Shown: piece by piece, positions 54,061-62,176 of the stretch
How the letters are laid out: every line of letters begins with the position of its first letter
Position numbering within the stretch: the first letter of the stretch is position 1
Assembly: GCF_000507245.1 (NCBI RefSeq)
Contig: NC_023035.1
Location: 2,895,570-2,959,569 of the forward strand
Length of the DNA stretch: 64,000 nt
Direction: 5' to 3'
Source: Salinispira pacifica
GTDB taxonomy: Bacteria > Spirochaetota > Spirochaetia > DSM-27196 > Salinispiraceae
Notes under the pieces: model-generated
Told to the model about the DNA's origin: nothing
The model's input: only the letters and a program-made list of their open reading frames with translations
Database searches by the model: none
Program-made: the position numbers and the translations under genes

Positions 54061-55716
54061 TCACCAGAGTCTGGGAACCGGAAGCAGCTGATCGTGCCCT
54101 GCATCTTCAATCCGTCTTGATTCAACGCCGAATATCTCTCTGATTCGGAGGGGAGTGAGAACGGTTCCGGGGGCGCCCTGGGCAATTACCCTGCCCTGAT
54201 CCATCAGAATGAGTTCGTCACAGTAGCGCGCAGCCTGGGTGATATCGTGGAGAACCATCAACACCGTAACCTGACTGCTGCGGTTCAGCTCCCGGAGATG
54301 CTGAAGGGTATCTTCCTGATGCCTGATATCCAAAAAGGTGGTGGGTTCATCCAAGATAACGATTGGCGATCCATGGGCAATGCTCATTGCGATACGGGCC
54401 CGCTGCAGCTGACCTCCGGAGAGCTGCTGAACAGGAATGTTTTCCAGCCCCTGAAGCCCCATACGGGATACGGCTTTCTCCATGACCTGGCGTTCTTCAA
54501 AACTCCAGCGCTTTCCAGGTGCAACATGAGGGTATCTGCCCATGGAAACAAGTTCCAGAAGAGTGATCTCCCCCATATCCTCCGACTGCTGTGCAAGATG
54601 GGAGATTGTCCGGGCTCTCTCTCTAACTGGAGTTTTTGTGAGAGGTTTTTCCAATACATGCACCTCGCCGCTGTGGGGAGTCAGGAGCCCGGTAAAATGC
54701 CTGAGAAGCGTGGATTTGCCTGATCCGTTGGGACCGATAATTCCGGTCACCTTTCCGCCGGAAATTCCACAGGAGATGTGCTTCAAGGCATGTAATTTCC
54801 CCGCCCTTTGCCGGGACGTTTCATAAGTGAAGTTGAGGTTCTCCGCCCTCAGAGGAACACCTGATGTCCCCGCCCGGGGAGAAGCTGGAGAGCTGCGGGG
54901 CAGCAGATAGGAAAGCCCGGATCCCTTCTTCTGCCCATGGGTGCTTTCAGCATCAATCCGTACAAACTCCGTGTCAAAGAGCCTTTCCGGAATGGAGGAG
55001 CTGATTATCTCAGCAGGAGTTCCCCGCCCCAGGATGTGCCCATCTTTCATTGCAAGAATAAAATCCGACAGCTCAAGGGCATCGTTCAACTCATGGAGAA
55101 CGAGAATCACCGTTTTCTCCGGCACCATGCTGCGTATGAGGGAGAGCAGTCTTCGGCGGTGTCTTAGGTCCAGATAGCTTGTAGGCTCATCAAGGAGCAG
55201 GGTATCGCTCTCCTGGGCCAAGGCCATGGCAATCCAGACCAGCTGACGCTGTCCGCCGGAAAGCTGATCCAGGGCCCTGGAACGGAATTCAAACATACCG
55301 GTGTTTTTCAATGCGGTTTCCGCCGCCCTGATATCCTCAGGCCCCGGTGAGCTGAAGGCGCCGAGATGGGGGTATCTTCCTCTGAGCACCATGTCATACA
55401 CGGTAATCCCCATGGGAATCCTGAAGCTTTGAGGAAGGAAGCCCAGTTTCCTGGCCCGGACCTTCGGAGAATGTTCCAGAATTTGTGTATGATCCAGACT
55501 GACCTCTCCTGAAGCAGGTTTGATCAGACCGGCCATCCCCCTGAGCAGGGTGCTTTTGCCGCAGCCGTTCGGTCCGATCAGGGCGGTGATAGCTCCCCGG
55601 GGAATTGAAAGGTTCACATTTTTTACCACCGGTACACCCGGGGTGTACTCCAGGTTCAGATCCGAGACCCTGATCACCTCATCCGGCGGATGGCCGGCGT
55701 CATACGTATCTGCCAT
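54061..55716 (-). CDS. fused double ABC ATPase of an iron-siderophore/haem-type importer
   Basis: 551 residues with two complete FecE/FhuC-like ATPase halves. Half 1 (about 10-265) has GPNGCGKST, LSGGQRQLVWIAMALAQ and TLLLDEPTSYLD. Half 2 (about 300-540) has GPNGSGKST, LSGGQLQRARIAMS and IVILDEPTTFLD. Both signatures and Walker motifs look functional. The linker (about 268-298) is Pro/Ser/Gly-rich. The two halves probably serve the two separate FecCD permeases encoded just upstream. Its ATG shares one base with the stop of the upstream permease. Such fusions are uncommon for this family. Confidence 0.92.
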   Translation of the reverse strand: MADTYDAGHPPDEVIRVSDLNLEYTPGVPVVKNVNLSIPRGAITALIGPNGCGKSTLLRGMAGLIKPASGEVSLDHTQILEHSPKVRARKLGFLPQSFRIPMGITVYDMVLRGRYPHLGAFSSPGPEDIRAAETALKNTGMFEFRSRALDQLSGGQRQLVWIAMALAQESDTLLLDEPTSYLDLRHRRRLLSLIRSMVPEKTVILVLHELNDALELSDFILAMKDGHILGRGTPAEIISSSIPERLFDTEFVRIDAESTHGQKKGSGLSYLLPRSSPASPRAGTSGVPLRAENLNFTYETSRQRAGKLHALKHISCGISGGKVTGIIGPNGSGKSTLLRHFTGLLTPHSGEVHVLEKPLTKTPVRERARTISHLAQQSEDMGEITLLELVSMGRYPHVAPGKRWSFEERQVMEKAVSRMGLQGLENIPVQQLSGGQLQRARIAMSIAHGSPIVILDEPTTFLDIRHQEDTLQHLRELNRSSQVTVLMVLHDITQAARYCDELILMDQGRVIAQGAPGTVLTPLRIREIFGVESRRIEDAGHDQLLPVPRLW

Positions 55717-56777
55717 CAGGATCTCCTCCTGAGAAGCATGAGGAAATAGGGAGCCCCCACCGCCGCGGTGATCAGCCCCACCGGAATGCTTACCGGAAAA
55801 AGATGCTGGGCAGCGATATCCGAACCCAGCAGCATGACGCCCCCCAAAAGCATTGCAACGGGCAGAATAACCGCCGAACTGCTGCTTGTGCCCCCCATGA
55901 TTCCCCTGGCCAGCTGGGGCACCATCAACGCAAGAAAGCCGATGGGACCGGTGAGAGAAACCGCCATGGCGCTGAGCAGACTGCCCAGAATAAGCAGGGC
56001 ATACCGGAGGAATTCAAGGCGAACCCCCAGCGTTTCGGCGGCATCGCTTCCAAGCACCAGGGGTCTGATCCGGATGAGAAAGTACAGGGCCGGGGGAATG
56101 AGAACCAGGCCGGAAATCAGGAGAAACCGGGCGTCCTGCCATGAACTTGCATACAGCGAACCGGCCAGCCACTGATAGGCGCGGCTCACATTGTGAATGC
56201 TTCCAGATACGATGAATAGCTGCACCAGCGCTGTCAGCGCCGCATTCACTCCCACACCAACCAGAACCAGACGGTTTTCGCTGAAGGCCCCTGTCCGGCT
56301 GAAAACATACACCAGGGCAGAGGCGGACAAAGCGCCCGCTGAAGCTGGCACGGCCGCAAGATCCGTACTGCCCCCGTTCACCAGCCAAGCGACTGCCGCC
56401 GCGGAAGCACCGGCGGTAATGCCGATAATATCCGGCGAAGCCAGGGGATTTCGAATGAGTACCTGGAAGATGTGTCCGGCTGCAGCCAGGTGAACCCCCG
56501 CCAGTACGGCCACAGTAATTCTGCTTAGTCTCAATTCGCGAACCAGATGTATGCTCAGCCTGGAACCTTTTCCTGCCAGGGCCTGGAACAATTCACCCAG
56601 ACCGATCCGAAGATCACCCAGGCTCAGGGCAACCAGTCCGAGAACTCCCAGAAGCAGCATCAACCCGAATATCCACAGAAGCTGCAGGGGGAATACCCGT
56701 AACGTTCCGGAGCCGAATTTAAGAAAACGGGCCCGGCGCAGGCTGCTGCCGATTTCCGCCGGAGGGGAGAGTTTCAC
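55716..56777 (-). CDS. FecCD-family ABC transporter permease (second)
   Basis: 353 residues, about 9-10 helices, with the FecCD blocks LAGVHLAAAGHIFQVLIRNPLASPDIIG, GSDAAETLGV and PIGFLALMVPQLARGI. GTG 56777 is chosen as start: it overlaps the TGA of the upstream permease and follows GGAGG by 7 nt. The open frame extends 153 codons further, but in the other permease gene's coding region. It should pair with the first permease as a heterodimeric channel for Fe-siderophore or haem. Confidence 0.92.
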   Translation of the reverse strand: MKLSPPAEIGSSLRRARFLKFGSGTLRVFPLQLLWIFGLMLLLGVLGLVALSLGDLRIGLGELFQALAGKGSRLSIHLVRELRLSRITVAVLAGVHLAAAGHIFQVLIRNPLASPDIIGITAGASAAAVAWLVNGGSTDLAAVPASAGALSASALVYVFSRTGAFSENRLVLVGVGVNAALTALVQLFIVSGSIHNVSRAYQWLAGSLYASSWQDARFLLISGLVLIPPALYFLIRIRPLVLGSDAAETLGVRLEFLRYALLILGSLLSAMAVSLTGPIGFLALMVPQLARGIMGGTSSSSAVILPVAMLLGGVMLLGSDIAAQHLFPVSIPVGLITAAVGAPYFLMLLRRRS

Positions 56778-57799
56778 AGGGCCACCTCCCCGTGTCTCCG
56801 CACCAGCAGTATGAGAAAGGGTGCGCCGAAAAGGGCCGTGATAATTCCCACCTGGAGCTCTGCGGGCCTGATGATCAGTCTTCCGATAATATCCCCCGAC
56901 AGAGTGAGAACGGGGCCGGCCAATAGTGAGTAGAGGAGAATTCTGCGGTAATCGCCCCGGGCAAAGGGCCTGACCATATGAGGCACCGCAAGTCCCACAA
57001 ATGAGATGGGACCGGCAATGGCCACCGTGGAACCCGCCGCCATAACCACTAACCCCAGAATGAACAGACGGACTGTTCCCGTGGACATTCCCAGGGAGCG
57101 AGCCCGTTCCTCTCCAATGCTGATGATATTCAGATGATGTCCGCTGAGCACCAGCAGCAGGACGGACAGCAGCTGAAATGGAAGGACCTGCATCTGTATG
57201 TTCATATCCCGCCCGCTGATGCTTCCGGTGAGCCAAAACCTCACCACATCCAGAGCCGCCTGGTCAAAAAGCAGGATGCCGCTGGTCAGGGAAGATAGAA
57301 GTGCAGCCACAATCACTCCCGCCAGGGCGAGCTTCACAGAAGGGCTTCCTCCCCTGCCCCCTGATGCAACCCCGTACACCAGAACTGCAGAGAATGCGCC
57401 TCCCAGGAATGAAAATGCAACGAGCACCGGTACGGCGGAAATGTTGAGAAGGGAAACCGAAACCACAATGCTGAATGCGGCTCCGGCATTTACCCCTAAA
57501 AGTCCGGGTGAAGCAAGAGGGTTGCGGGTAACCGCCTGCATGGCGGTTCCGCTTACTGCAAGGGCTGCGCCTGCAAGAATGCCCATCAGCGTACGGGGAA
57601 TTCTCAGAGTGCGAACCACCGCATGCTCATAGATCCGGGAGTCATATCTGAAGATCCCCTGAAACACCATCCCGGGACGGAAATCCATGGCTCCCAGGGA
57701 GAGACTCAGGAGAGCCACTGCCCCCAGAGATAGAATCAGCCCGGGGAGGATAACCCCCGGGCCGATTTTGCTGCCGAACTTCACTTTGATTCCCTTCAA
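56774..57799 (-). CDS. FecCD-family ABC transporter permease (first)
   Basis: 341 residues with FecCD pattern: TLRIPRTLMGILAGAALAVSGTAMQAVTRNPLASPGLLG, ARSLGMSTG and GPISFVGLAVPHMVRPF. The start at 57799 overlaps the binding-protein stop by 4 bp, and the stop overlaps the next permease start. It forms the membrane part of an iron-complex importer with the second permease. Confidence 0.93.
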   Translation of the reverse strand: MKGIKVKFGSKIGPGVILPGLILSLGAVALLSLSLGAMDFRPGMVFQGIFRYDSRIYEHAVVRTLRIPRTLMGILAGAALAVSGTAMQAVTRNPLASPGLLGVNAGAAFSIVVSVSLLNISAVPVLVAFSFLGGAFSAVLVYGVASGGRGGSPSVKLALAGVIVAALLSSLTSGILLFDQAALDVVRFWLTGSISGRDMNIQMQVLPFQLLSVLLLVLSGHHLNIISIGEERARSLGMSTGTVRLFILGLVVMAAGSTVAIAGPISFVGLAVPHMVRPFARGDYRRILLYSLLAGPVLTLSGDIIGRLIIRPAELQVGIITALFGAPFLILLVRRHGEVAL

Positions 57800-58878
57800 C
57801 GGGCAACCGCGGTCTGGGGATTTCCGTCTGATGCAGCCTGCAGCAGTTCTTCGAACTCTTCAGCCGCATAGGAAAGGCTCAGGACGGTACTGAAACTGAG
57901 TGCACCGTAGAGCGGATCATCGGAGCCGAAAAAGGGAATAATTCTCCCTTCGGAGGCAACCTCAAGCCCGGAAAACAGGTCATTTTCCAGAAGCTCCCGG
58001 TACGCCTCCCAGGAGGGCATCTGAAGCACCAGAACATCGGTATTTAACAGACGGACCTGCTCGCCGGAGATCTGGGCTGCATCTTTATCCCCCACAAGCT
58101 CTCTCAGTTCTTCAGGAAAGCTGAATCCCATGGAAGTAAGAAACCGGAGAGGAGGAGTATCGGGACTGAACACCCAGAACTGGCCCTGCCCCTGTGCAGG
58201 GGAGGCGAACACTATCTCCTGATCCTGAAAATCGGGGTTGCGGCGGGCTACATCCCTGATCTGTTCTTCCACCCGGGAAATTACCGTCTCTCCCCGTTCG
58301 TTTTCTCCAAGAGCCCGGGCAATCACCCTGGTTTGTTCCTGCCATGGCACAGAAAATGCCGCGAAGCCTTCAGGTTCGGGAATGGTGGGAGCAATCACTG
58401 AAAGTGTGTCATACTCCTCAGCGCTGATCCCTGCATGAGTTGCAATGATCACATCCGGCTCCAGTGAGGCGATACGCTCAAAATCCAGTTCGCCGTATGC
58501 CATTTGCAGAACTTCAGGTTCGCCGCTGCCCAGTTCATCCTGAGCCCAGGGCCATACGCTGTTGGGATAGTCGCCGAACCAGTAACGGAGGGCTACAGGG
58601 GTATAGCCCAATGCAAGAATCGGATCCTGCTCGCTGTAGCCGATGCTGACCACACGTCGGGGCTTGGTTTCCACCACCGTGGCACCGTAGCTGTGAGATA
58701 TCTCCACAGGAAAATTCCCGCTGGAGGATTCATCCCCCTGTGTTTCCGCTGCTTCTGAGGTTTGGGACTGAGCGCCCTCTCCTGCAGAAGTCCCGGATTC
58801 TCCCGATCCCGAAGCGAAGAGGGGAAAGGCCGTAAAGATGAAAATTATAGACACAACAAAAAAGCTGCGAAATTGCAT
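57796..58878 (-). CDS. iron-complex ABC transporter substrate-binding protein
   Basis: 360 residues, class III (FecB/FhuD/BtuF-like) binding protein. The export signal ends FPLFASGSGESG without a lipobox Cys. An acidic linker (about 25-55) is followed by PRRVVSIGYSEQDPILALGYTPVAL and LEPDVIIATHAGISAEEYDTLSVIAPT. These favour ferric-siderophore or haem binding. It is the first gene of the binding protein-permease-permease-ATPase operon. AAGGAG lies before ATG 58878. The promoter -10 region contains ATGATAAT, also present at the divergent arsR gene. Confidence 0.9.
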   Translation of the reverse strand: MQFRSFFVVSIIFIFTAFPLFASGSGESGTSAGEGAQSQTSEAAETQGDESSSGNFPVEISHSYGATVVETKPRRVVSIGYSEQDPILALGYTPVALRYWFGDYPNSVWPWAQDELGSGEPEVLQMAYGELDFERIASLEPDVIIATHAGISAEEYDTLSVIAPTIPEPEGFAAFSVPWQEQTRVIARALGENERGETVISRVEEQIRDVARRNPDFQDQEIVFASPAQGQGQFWVFSPDTPPLRFLTSMGFSFPEELRELVGDKDAAQISGEQVRLLNTDVLVLQMPSWEAYRELLENDLFSGLEVASEGRIIPFFGSDDPLYGALSFSTVLSLSYAAEEFEELLQAASDGNPQTAVAR

Positions 58879-58907
58879 AGTATTAACTCCTTGATTTGGA
58901 TGTGTTT

Positions 58908-58937
58908 ACATTATCATTTTTCTCATATTTATTGCAA
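58908..58937 (-). promoter_or_regulatory. promoter of the iron-complex ABC operon
   Basis: Minus strand TTGCAA (58937-58932), 18 bp, TAATGT (58913-58908). The -10 overlaps ATGATAATGT, a motif shared with the arsR promoter, so one regulator may bind both. Confidence 0.6.
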
Positions 58938-58971
58938 GAGATTACCCCTATTAATCCCCGGTTCAGGCAAA

Positions 58972-59024
58972 TTGCTATGTCCCGATCTTCGTGATATGAT
59001 AATTGTCTATGCGCATGATAATTG
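58972..59024 (+). promoter_or_regulatory. arsR-type gene promoter with ATGATAATTG repeats
   Basis: TTGCTA (58972-58977), 17 bp, TATGAT (58995-59000), then 8 nt to ATG 59009. ATGATAATTG occurs twice, over the -10 (58996-59005) and over the first codons (59015-59024), 19 bp apart. Confidence 0.6.
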
Positions 59025-59341
59025 ACCAGCTCAAAGCTCTGGGGGAAGACAATCGGTTTCGGATCGCCATGATGCTTTTGAGCAGACCGCTGTGCGTGTG
59101 TGAGATTCATCACCTTCTGAACATTTCCGGAGCCACCCTCTCCAATCACCTGAAAATTCTGAAATATTCCGGGATCGTGAAAAGCCGGCGTGAGGGAAAG
59201 TGGATCGAGTATGATGTGAAAGATGATGCAATACGGGAACTGCTCACAGATATCCGAAAACGGGTGGATGATGACAGTATTATCAGCAACGACGCTCAGG
59301 AACTGAAAACCATTTCCCGGGACCTCTGTAAAACCGGATGA
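59009..59341 (+). CDS. ArsR-family transcriptional regulator
   Basis: 110 residues. The winged helix-turn-helix is at about 10-85: LKALGEDNRFRIAMMLLSRPLCVCEIHHLLNISGATLSNHLKILKYSGIVKSRREGKWIEYDV. The N-terminal CVC and the Cys near the C-terminus could bind metal or redox signals, though a classic ELCVCDL box is only partly matched (PLCVCEIH). It is divergent from the iron-transport operon, its likely target. ATG 59009 has no Shine-Dalgarno sequence; a TTG at 59003 is an alternative. Confidence 0.9.
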   Translation: MRMIIDQLKALGEDNRFRIAMMLLSRPLCVCEIHHLLNISGATLSNHLKILKYSGIVKSRREGKWIEYDVKDDAIRELLTDIRKRVDDDSIISNDAQELKTISRDLCKTG

Positions 59342-59389
59342 GCCGGATGCGCTGAACACTCTGCAGTCAAAATACCCCGGAATCTAAAT

Positions 59390-59427
59390 ACAAGAAGGCC
59401 CCGGATGCTCGTACCAGCAGCCGGGGC
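59390..59427. repeat. GC-rich inverted repeat downstream of the arsR-type gene
   Basis: CCCCGG and CCGGGG close a hairpin (about 59391-59426) with an inner GCT/AGC helix. It may mark the 3' end of the regulator transcript, but no T run follows. Confidence 0.45.
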
Positions 59428-59437
59428 AAATTCACAG

Positions 59438-59460
59438 GAAAAACACGGCCCAAGCCGTGT
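59438..59460 (-). terminator. intrinsic terminator of the sensor-kinase operon
   Basis: Minus strand ACACGGC-TTGG-GCCGTGT followed by TTTT, 100 bp after the sensor kinase stop. The remaining gap to 59558 holds nothing recognisable. Confidence 0.65.
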
Positions 59461-59558
59461 CAGAGTCGTCATTTTCAGTCCCGGGATACTGGGTCCGAAA
59501 ACGTTGAATCGATAAAATAATACCGATTACTGCTCACCCGGTCAAGTCTTTTCTGCGT

Positions 59559-61562
59559 CTATCCGTTCTTTTTTTCATCTCCGGCTCTGCCTCCTTTCAA
59601 TTCCTCAGGCAATACAATTTGAAAGCAGACTCCCGTCTCGTTACGGTCGACAAATCTGATTGACCCTTCCAGCATGTCACGAATAATGGCGTCAATAATT
59701 GAAAGTCCCAGTCCGGTTCCACCCCGGGATTTGGCGGTTGTGAAAAACCGGGTGAATATCTGATTCTGAAATTCCCGGGGGATTCCTTCCCCGTCATCAC
59801 AGTACAGAATCTCAACTTCACCGGAGCCGGAATGTTCTGCAGCTATTCTGATATTCCCGCCGTTCCGGTTCCGAAATCCGTGGAGAATTGAGTTCTGTAT
59901 GAGATTACTGAATACTTGAATAAGAAGCCCGGGATAGCTGGCAATCTCCAGATCTTCGGATATTTCCAGCCTGAGTTCCACATCCATGGATTTTCGGCTG
60001 TACCGGCTGTTTTCATACGTGGTTTCAATAATCTCTTTGAGGAAGAACTTCTCCAGCTGCATGTTGAGCTGGGCATTGGCACTGGTTCGGATGCTCTGGA
60101 CAACCCTGCGGACCTGATTGATATTCCACACCAGACTTCCAAGCATTTCGTTGCTTTTACCGATGAATTCACTGAACTGGGTTTTTGTAAGATCCTGATT
60201 CTGAAAATCCCGATCCAGGCTGATCATCCCCTGCCGGAGGGAAGAAACGGCCAGATTGATATTACCAATGGGCGTCTGAATCTCATGGGCGAAACCAGCC
60301 AGCTGTTCCCCCATGGAAGCCAGCCGCTCCTGGGCAATGTTTTCCTCAATGAGCCGGTTCAAACTTTCAGCAGTGATCCGCTGCAGGCCGGAAAATGTGC
60401 GGTACAGTTCTCCGATTTCGTCCTTCCGGTGGTACAGGGGTATGCGGGGCACGATGTAGCGATGATCATTTCTCACCTTCCGCATTTCCCGACTCAGAAC
60501 CTGCAGGGGGGTGTTGATATAGCGGACAATAAAGAGGGAAAAAATGATGGAAAAGAATATCGCCATCCCGTTGATGGAAAGTACCGTGAACCAGGTCAGA
60601 CCGATATCCGCATATACCTCGGTTTCCGAGGCAATAACCCCCAGCACCCAGGAATTCTGCAGCCGGGAATACCCTACCAGATGATTCTCCCCGTCCGCAG
60701 CAAATTCCAGAAAATGGGCGGAACGCTGGTTTTCAGGGTCAAAGATTACTCTTCGCAGCTGCTTCCAGGAAGCTTCGCTCAGTCTGCCGGGCGGGGACTC
60801 CTCCTCAGGATAAATACTGATATTCTCGGTCATGAGAAAGGCGTGTCCGCTGGTGTGAACACGGTACTCCCGGATTGTTTCCAGAATATCACCCGCAGCA
60901 ATATCAATCCCCACCACCCCTATGGGAGCCTCATTACCGTTGGACTCAAAGGCTCCGGGATATACCGGCACTGTGTAGGAAAACATCTCCACATTAATAT
61001 CCAGATCCCGATACAAATCGCTCCAGTAGGCTTTTCCCTCCCGAAGGGGATGGTAATAATACTTCATGTCAGGATTCTCGGGATCCATGTGCTGCGGTAG
61101 AGGATACTCCGGGCCCCGAACCCACTGGCCGTTTTTCCGGTAATACCAGATCTGGCCCGGCGGGTCTCCGAAAGCCGGCGCAGACATGAAATAGACGCCG
61201 TGAATGCTGGAATTGCTTCGGGCTGTAGTAAGCAGCGCCCTGGCATGTGAGTTTCTGAATTCCCGGAGATATTCCTCCTGCCCGGCCATATCCGGTCGGA
61301 ACGAAGCACCCACACTTCCGGCAAGAATATCAGCACCGTCCTCCATGCTTTCCAGCAGGAGCATCATGTCCATGCCGATATCCCTGCTGAGATCCACCAT
61401 GGTTTCGGCCATACTTTCCTTGAGAGAACGTTCCATTCTGCCTGTGGAAACCACGCTGCTGGCAAAGGAAATAAGCAGCAGGGGAAATACCAGCATCAGC
61501 AGGATATTCGAACCCAGCGCGGTGATATCACTTCGTTCCCCTGGCGTATTTCCCCCGTTCAT
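59559..61562 (-). CDS. Cache-domain sensor histidine kinase
   Basis: 667 residues. TM1 is at about 18-38; an extracytoplasmic Cache-type sensor (about 40-330) includes GVYFMSAP, WSDLYRDLDINVEMFSYTVPVY and IGVVGIDIAAGDIL. TM2 is at about 340-362 and HAMP about 363-415. The dimerisation helix has LAGFAHEIQTPIGNIN (His near 460), and HATPase_c has DGEGIPREFQN and GGTGLGLSI. The start ATG 61562 overlaps the TGA of the S-component gene by 4 bp. Earlier frame-open codons lie within that gene and were excluded. No cognate regulator is encoded next to it. Confidence 0.92.
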   Translation of the reverse strand: MNGGNTPGERSDITALGSNILLMLVFPLLLISFASSVVSTGRMERSLKESMAETMVDLSRDIGMDMMLLLESMEDGADILAGSVGASFRPDMAGQEEYLREFRNSHARALLTTARSNSSIHGVYFMSAPAFGDPPGQIWYYRKNGQWVRGPEYPLPQHMDPENPDMKYYYHPLREGKAYWSDLYRDLDINVEMFSYTVPVYPGAFESNGNEAPIGVVGIDIAAGDILETIREYRVHTSGHAFLMTENISIYPEEESPPGRLSEASWKQLRRVIFDPENQRSAHFLEFAADGENHLVGYSRLQNSWVLGVIASETEVYADIGLTWFTVLSINGMAIFFSIIFSLFIVRYINTPLQVLSREMRKVRNDHRYIVPRIPLYHRKDEIGELYRTFSGLQRITAESLNRLIEENIAQERLASMGEQLAGFAHEIQTPIGNINLAVSSLRQGMISLDRDFQNQDLTKTQFSEFIGKSNEMLGSLVWNINQVRRVVQSIRTSANAQLNMQLEKFFLKEIIETTYENSRYSRKSMDVELRLEISEDLEIASYPGLLIQVFSNLIQNSILHGFRNRNGGNIRIAAEHSGSGEVEILYCDDGEGIPREFQNQIFTRFFTTAKSRGGTGLGLSIIDAIIRDMLEGSIRFVDRNETGVCFQIVLPEELKGGRAGDEKKNG

Positions 61563-62140
61563 TGCTCTTCGCCCCCAGGCTTCAAGTATTGCCGGAGTTT
61601 CGGAAAAAGAGCCATAAGAACCAGCACCGCAATTCCCTTGTCCACAATGTTGATTACCACCCTGGTGACAAATGCCGAGGAGAAGATGCTCTGACCTGAC
61701 TGTATGAGAGCATGCACAATAAAATCGAATCGTTTGAGGGTGAATCCTCCGAACGCAAAAACCGCTATCACCGTACCTGCCAGGGCATTGAGCACGGCCA
61801 GAATACATATGAACAGGGTGACGCCAAGCACCGTCTTCAGGGCATTGCGTCTGATCATGATATGGGTGACCAGAACGGTAACAATCTGGGCCGCTGCAAA
61901 GGGCCACAGTATGCCGGAGAAGCCTTGAAGCGCATCCATAAGCAGATTTGTGGACACGCCGATTACCATCCCCCACCACGGTCCCAGCAGGGCAGTACCC
62001 AGAACGGTGAACATACTGTCCATGAATATGGGAAGGTCTGCGAGCTGGGTAAGATAATTCAGGAGGGAATTCATGAACACTGAGACGATCACCAGAACCG
62101 AGACAAGTGCACTGCGCCGTGAGAACAATTTCGTGTTCAT
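61559..62140 (-). CDS. ECF transporter S-component-like membrane protein
   Basis: 193 residues, about six hydrophobic segments. FMDSMFTVLGTALLGPWWGMVIGVSTNLLMDALQG resembles the S-component fold of energy-coupling-factor vitamin/metal importers. No ECF ATPase or T-component is in the window, so it would have to use a shared module elsewhere. It is coupled by a 4-bp overlap to a Cache histidine kinase, which suggests that it transports or senses the kinase's ligand. No Shine-Dalgarno sequence precedes ATG 62140; TATTAT ends 7 nt upstream. Confidence 0.7.
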   Translation of the reverse strand: MNTKLFSRRSALVSVLVIVSVFMNSLLNYLTQLADLPIFMDSMFTVLGTALLGPWWGMVIGVSTNLLMDALQGFSGILWPFAAAQIVTVLVTHIMIRRNALKTVLGVTLFICILAVLNALAGTVIAVFAFGGFTLKRFDFIVHALIQSGQSIFSSAFVTRVVINIVDKGIAVLVLMALFPKLRQYLKPGGEEQ

Positions 62141-62147
62141 AACAAAT

Positions 62148-62176
62148 ATAATAATCTATTTCAGGAGATTTGCCCA
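62148..62176 (-). promoter_or_regulatory. putative leaderless promoter of the S-component gene
   Basis: Minus strand TGGGCA (62176-62171), 17 bp, TATTAT (62153-62148), 7 nt, ATG 62140. The -35 lies in the last codons of the radical SAM gene. Confidence 0.45.

Noticed and set aside
56778-57236. N-terminal extension of the second FecCD permease
   Set aside because: The 153 extra codons read through the other permease gene in another frame; GTG 56777 with GGAGG and stop-start overlap fits the family.
59916-61100. 394-codon open frame antisense to the Cache histidine kinase
   Set aside because: The opposite strand holds clear kinase and Cache motifs; this frame has none.
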